A stretch of DNA of 5,982 nucleotides, from positions 1 through 5,982 of the forward strand of contig JAGXIA010000076.1 in the NCBI GenBank assembly GCA_024635885.1, given 5' to 3'. Positions 5,563 through 5,982 of this stretch are shown here, one piece after another. The notes below the pieces were generated by a model, which saw nothing but the letters and a program-made list of their open reading frames with translations, was not told the origin of the DNA and ran no database searches. The stretch comes from Helicobacteraceae bacterium. GTDB taxonomy: Bacteria; Campylobacterota; Campylobacteria; Campylobacterales; Sulfurimonadaceae. The position numbers were made by a program, and so were the translations under genes. Within the stretch, counting starts at the first letter, position 1. Each line of letters starts with the position of its first letter.

Positions 5563-5982
5563 TCAAAATATGTTTTTGCTTTATTAATATCGTTGAATTC
5601 TAATTCAACTTCTTCACCGTCGATATCAAGAAAAATTTTAGAGCCTTCAACTTTTGTTAAAATTCCTCTGTATTTCTCTTTGTCTAATGCGAGTATTGAT
5701 ACTTTTTCACCGATAGATTTAGTGAAGTGACCAAGATTACTTAGTTTTCTCTCTATTCCGGGACTTCCTACTTCTAGTCTGTAATCACCTGAAACAGGTG
5801 GTGAAACGTCAAGCAATGGAGAAATAAGATGTGTTAGCTCGACACAGGCGTCCATACTGACACCTTTTTTCTTACCGTCTATAAGTTCATTTGAAAGTAC
5901 ACTTACACGGTAAATAGTCTCATCATTTTCATTTACAATGCTTGTGTCATAAAGTTCTAAACCAACTGATTTTACAAGTGAA
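5556..5982 (-). CDS. rimP: Ribosome maturation factor RimP, extreme 5' end outside window
   Basis: The minus-strand frame is open from the window edge to the TAG at 5556-5558 and gives 141 visible residues. RimP is usually 140-155 long, so only a few N-terminal residues are missing. A start at the ATG at 5855 would wrongly remove the first third, since the frame upstream reads SLVKSVGLELYDTSIV, the conserved opening helix and strand. The hallmark LEVGSPGIERKL (visible 69-80) matches LEVSSPGLDRPL of E. coli RimP. VSMDACVELTHLISPLLD (41-58) is the N-terminal-domain helix, and the C-terminal SH3-like barrel ends with FNDINKAKTYFE. RimP binds the 30S subunit and assists its assembly. The stop overlaps the ribD start in ATGGTAG, which favours translational coupling. 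In related genomes rimP follows infB and rbfA, so those are expected beyond 5982 (inference). Confidence 0.93.
   Translation of the reverse strand, partial: SLVKSVGLELYDTSIVNENDETIYRVSVLSNELIDGKKKGVSMDACVELTHLISPLLDVSPPVSGDYRLEVGSPGIERKLSNLGHFTKSIGEKVSILALDKEKYRGILTKVEGSKIFLDIDGEEVELEFNDINKAKTYFEW

Noticed and set aside
5452..5730. 92-codon open frame on the + strand across the ribD-rimP junction
   Set aside because: It is antisense to two well-supported genes, and its composition follows from their codons; no family resemblance.
5786..5800. Hairpin CACCTG-AAA-CAGGTG
   Set aside because: It is a 6-bp stem inside rimP coding sequence with no T-run and no gene end nearby; likely chance.
5853..5855. 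ATG at 5855 as the start of rimP
   Set aside because: The frame continues upstream with conserved RimP N-terminal sequence; starting here would delete part of the N-terminal domain.
1..5982. tRNA, rRNA, CRISPR array, IS element or riboswitch, including an FMN riboswitch for ribD
   Set aside because: Apart from 46 bp at 1906-1951 and operon joints under 10 nt, all sequence is coding. ribD has no leader of its own, so no riboswitch can precede it here.

Overview
The window is AT-rich, compactly coded DNA that looks like the chromosome of a free-living Campylobacterota (epsilonproteobacterial) organism, most likely Sulfurimonas or a close relative. This rests on protein style (a RibD with an enlarged deaminase domain, a short S49 peptidase), on a futalosine-type deaminase together with UbiE, and on gene order and codon choice. 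No database search was possible. There are no signs of phage, IS elements, CRISPR, tRNA or rRNA; this is core-genome territory.

Left part (1-1905, + strand): the 3' five-sixths of an amidohydrolase of the aminodeoxyfutalosine deaminase type (menaquinone route) overlaps by one base (TAATG) a membrane-anchored SppA-like signal peptide peptidase. A 46-bp convergent gap (1906-1951) holds an inverted repeat that is a plausible terminator shared by both transcription units.

Right part (1952-5982, - strand): five tightly packed genes read leftwards in the order rimP (5' end just outside the window), ribD, ubiE/menG, xseA and a FmdE-domain protein. Junctions are a 7-nt overlap and gaps of 4, 4 and 9 nt, so this is almost certainly one operon whose promoter lies beyond 5982. 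It combines ribosome maturation (RimP), riboflavin synthesis (RibD), menaquinone methylation (UbiE), DNA repair (Exo VII large subunit) and a protein of unknown role. The two halves share a menaquinone theme: the deaminase would act early in the futalosine pathway and UbiE at its last step.

The least expected signal is an 11-mer, GGCATGTGGAA, present five times in 6 kb on both strands and in four different genes. Its 7-base core GGCATGT also builds both arms of the convergent terminator hairpin. That layout resembles DNA uptake sequences of Neisseria and Haemophilus, but four of the five copies can also be read as Ala-Cys-Gly codons, so it is a hypothesis for a genome-wide count. No obviously new multi-gene system is present.
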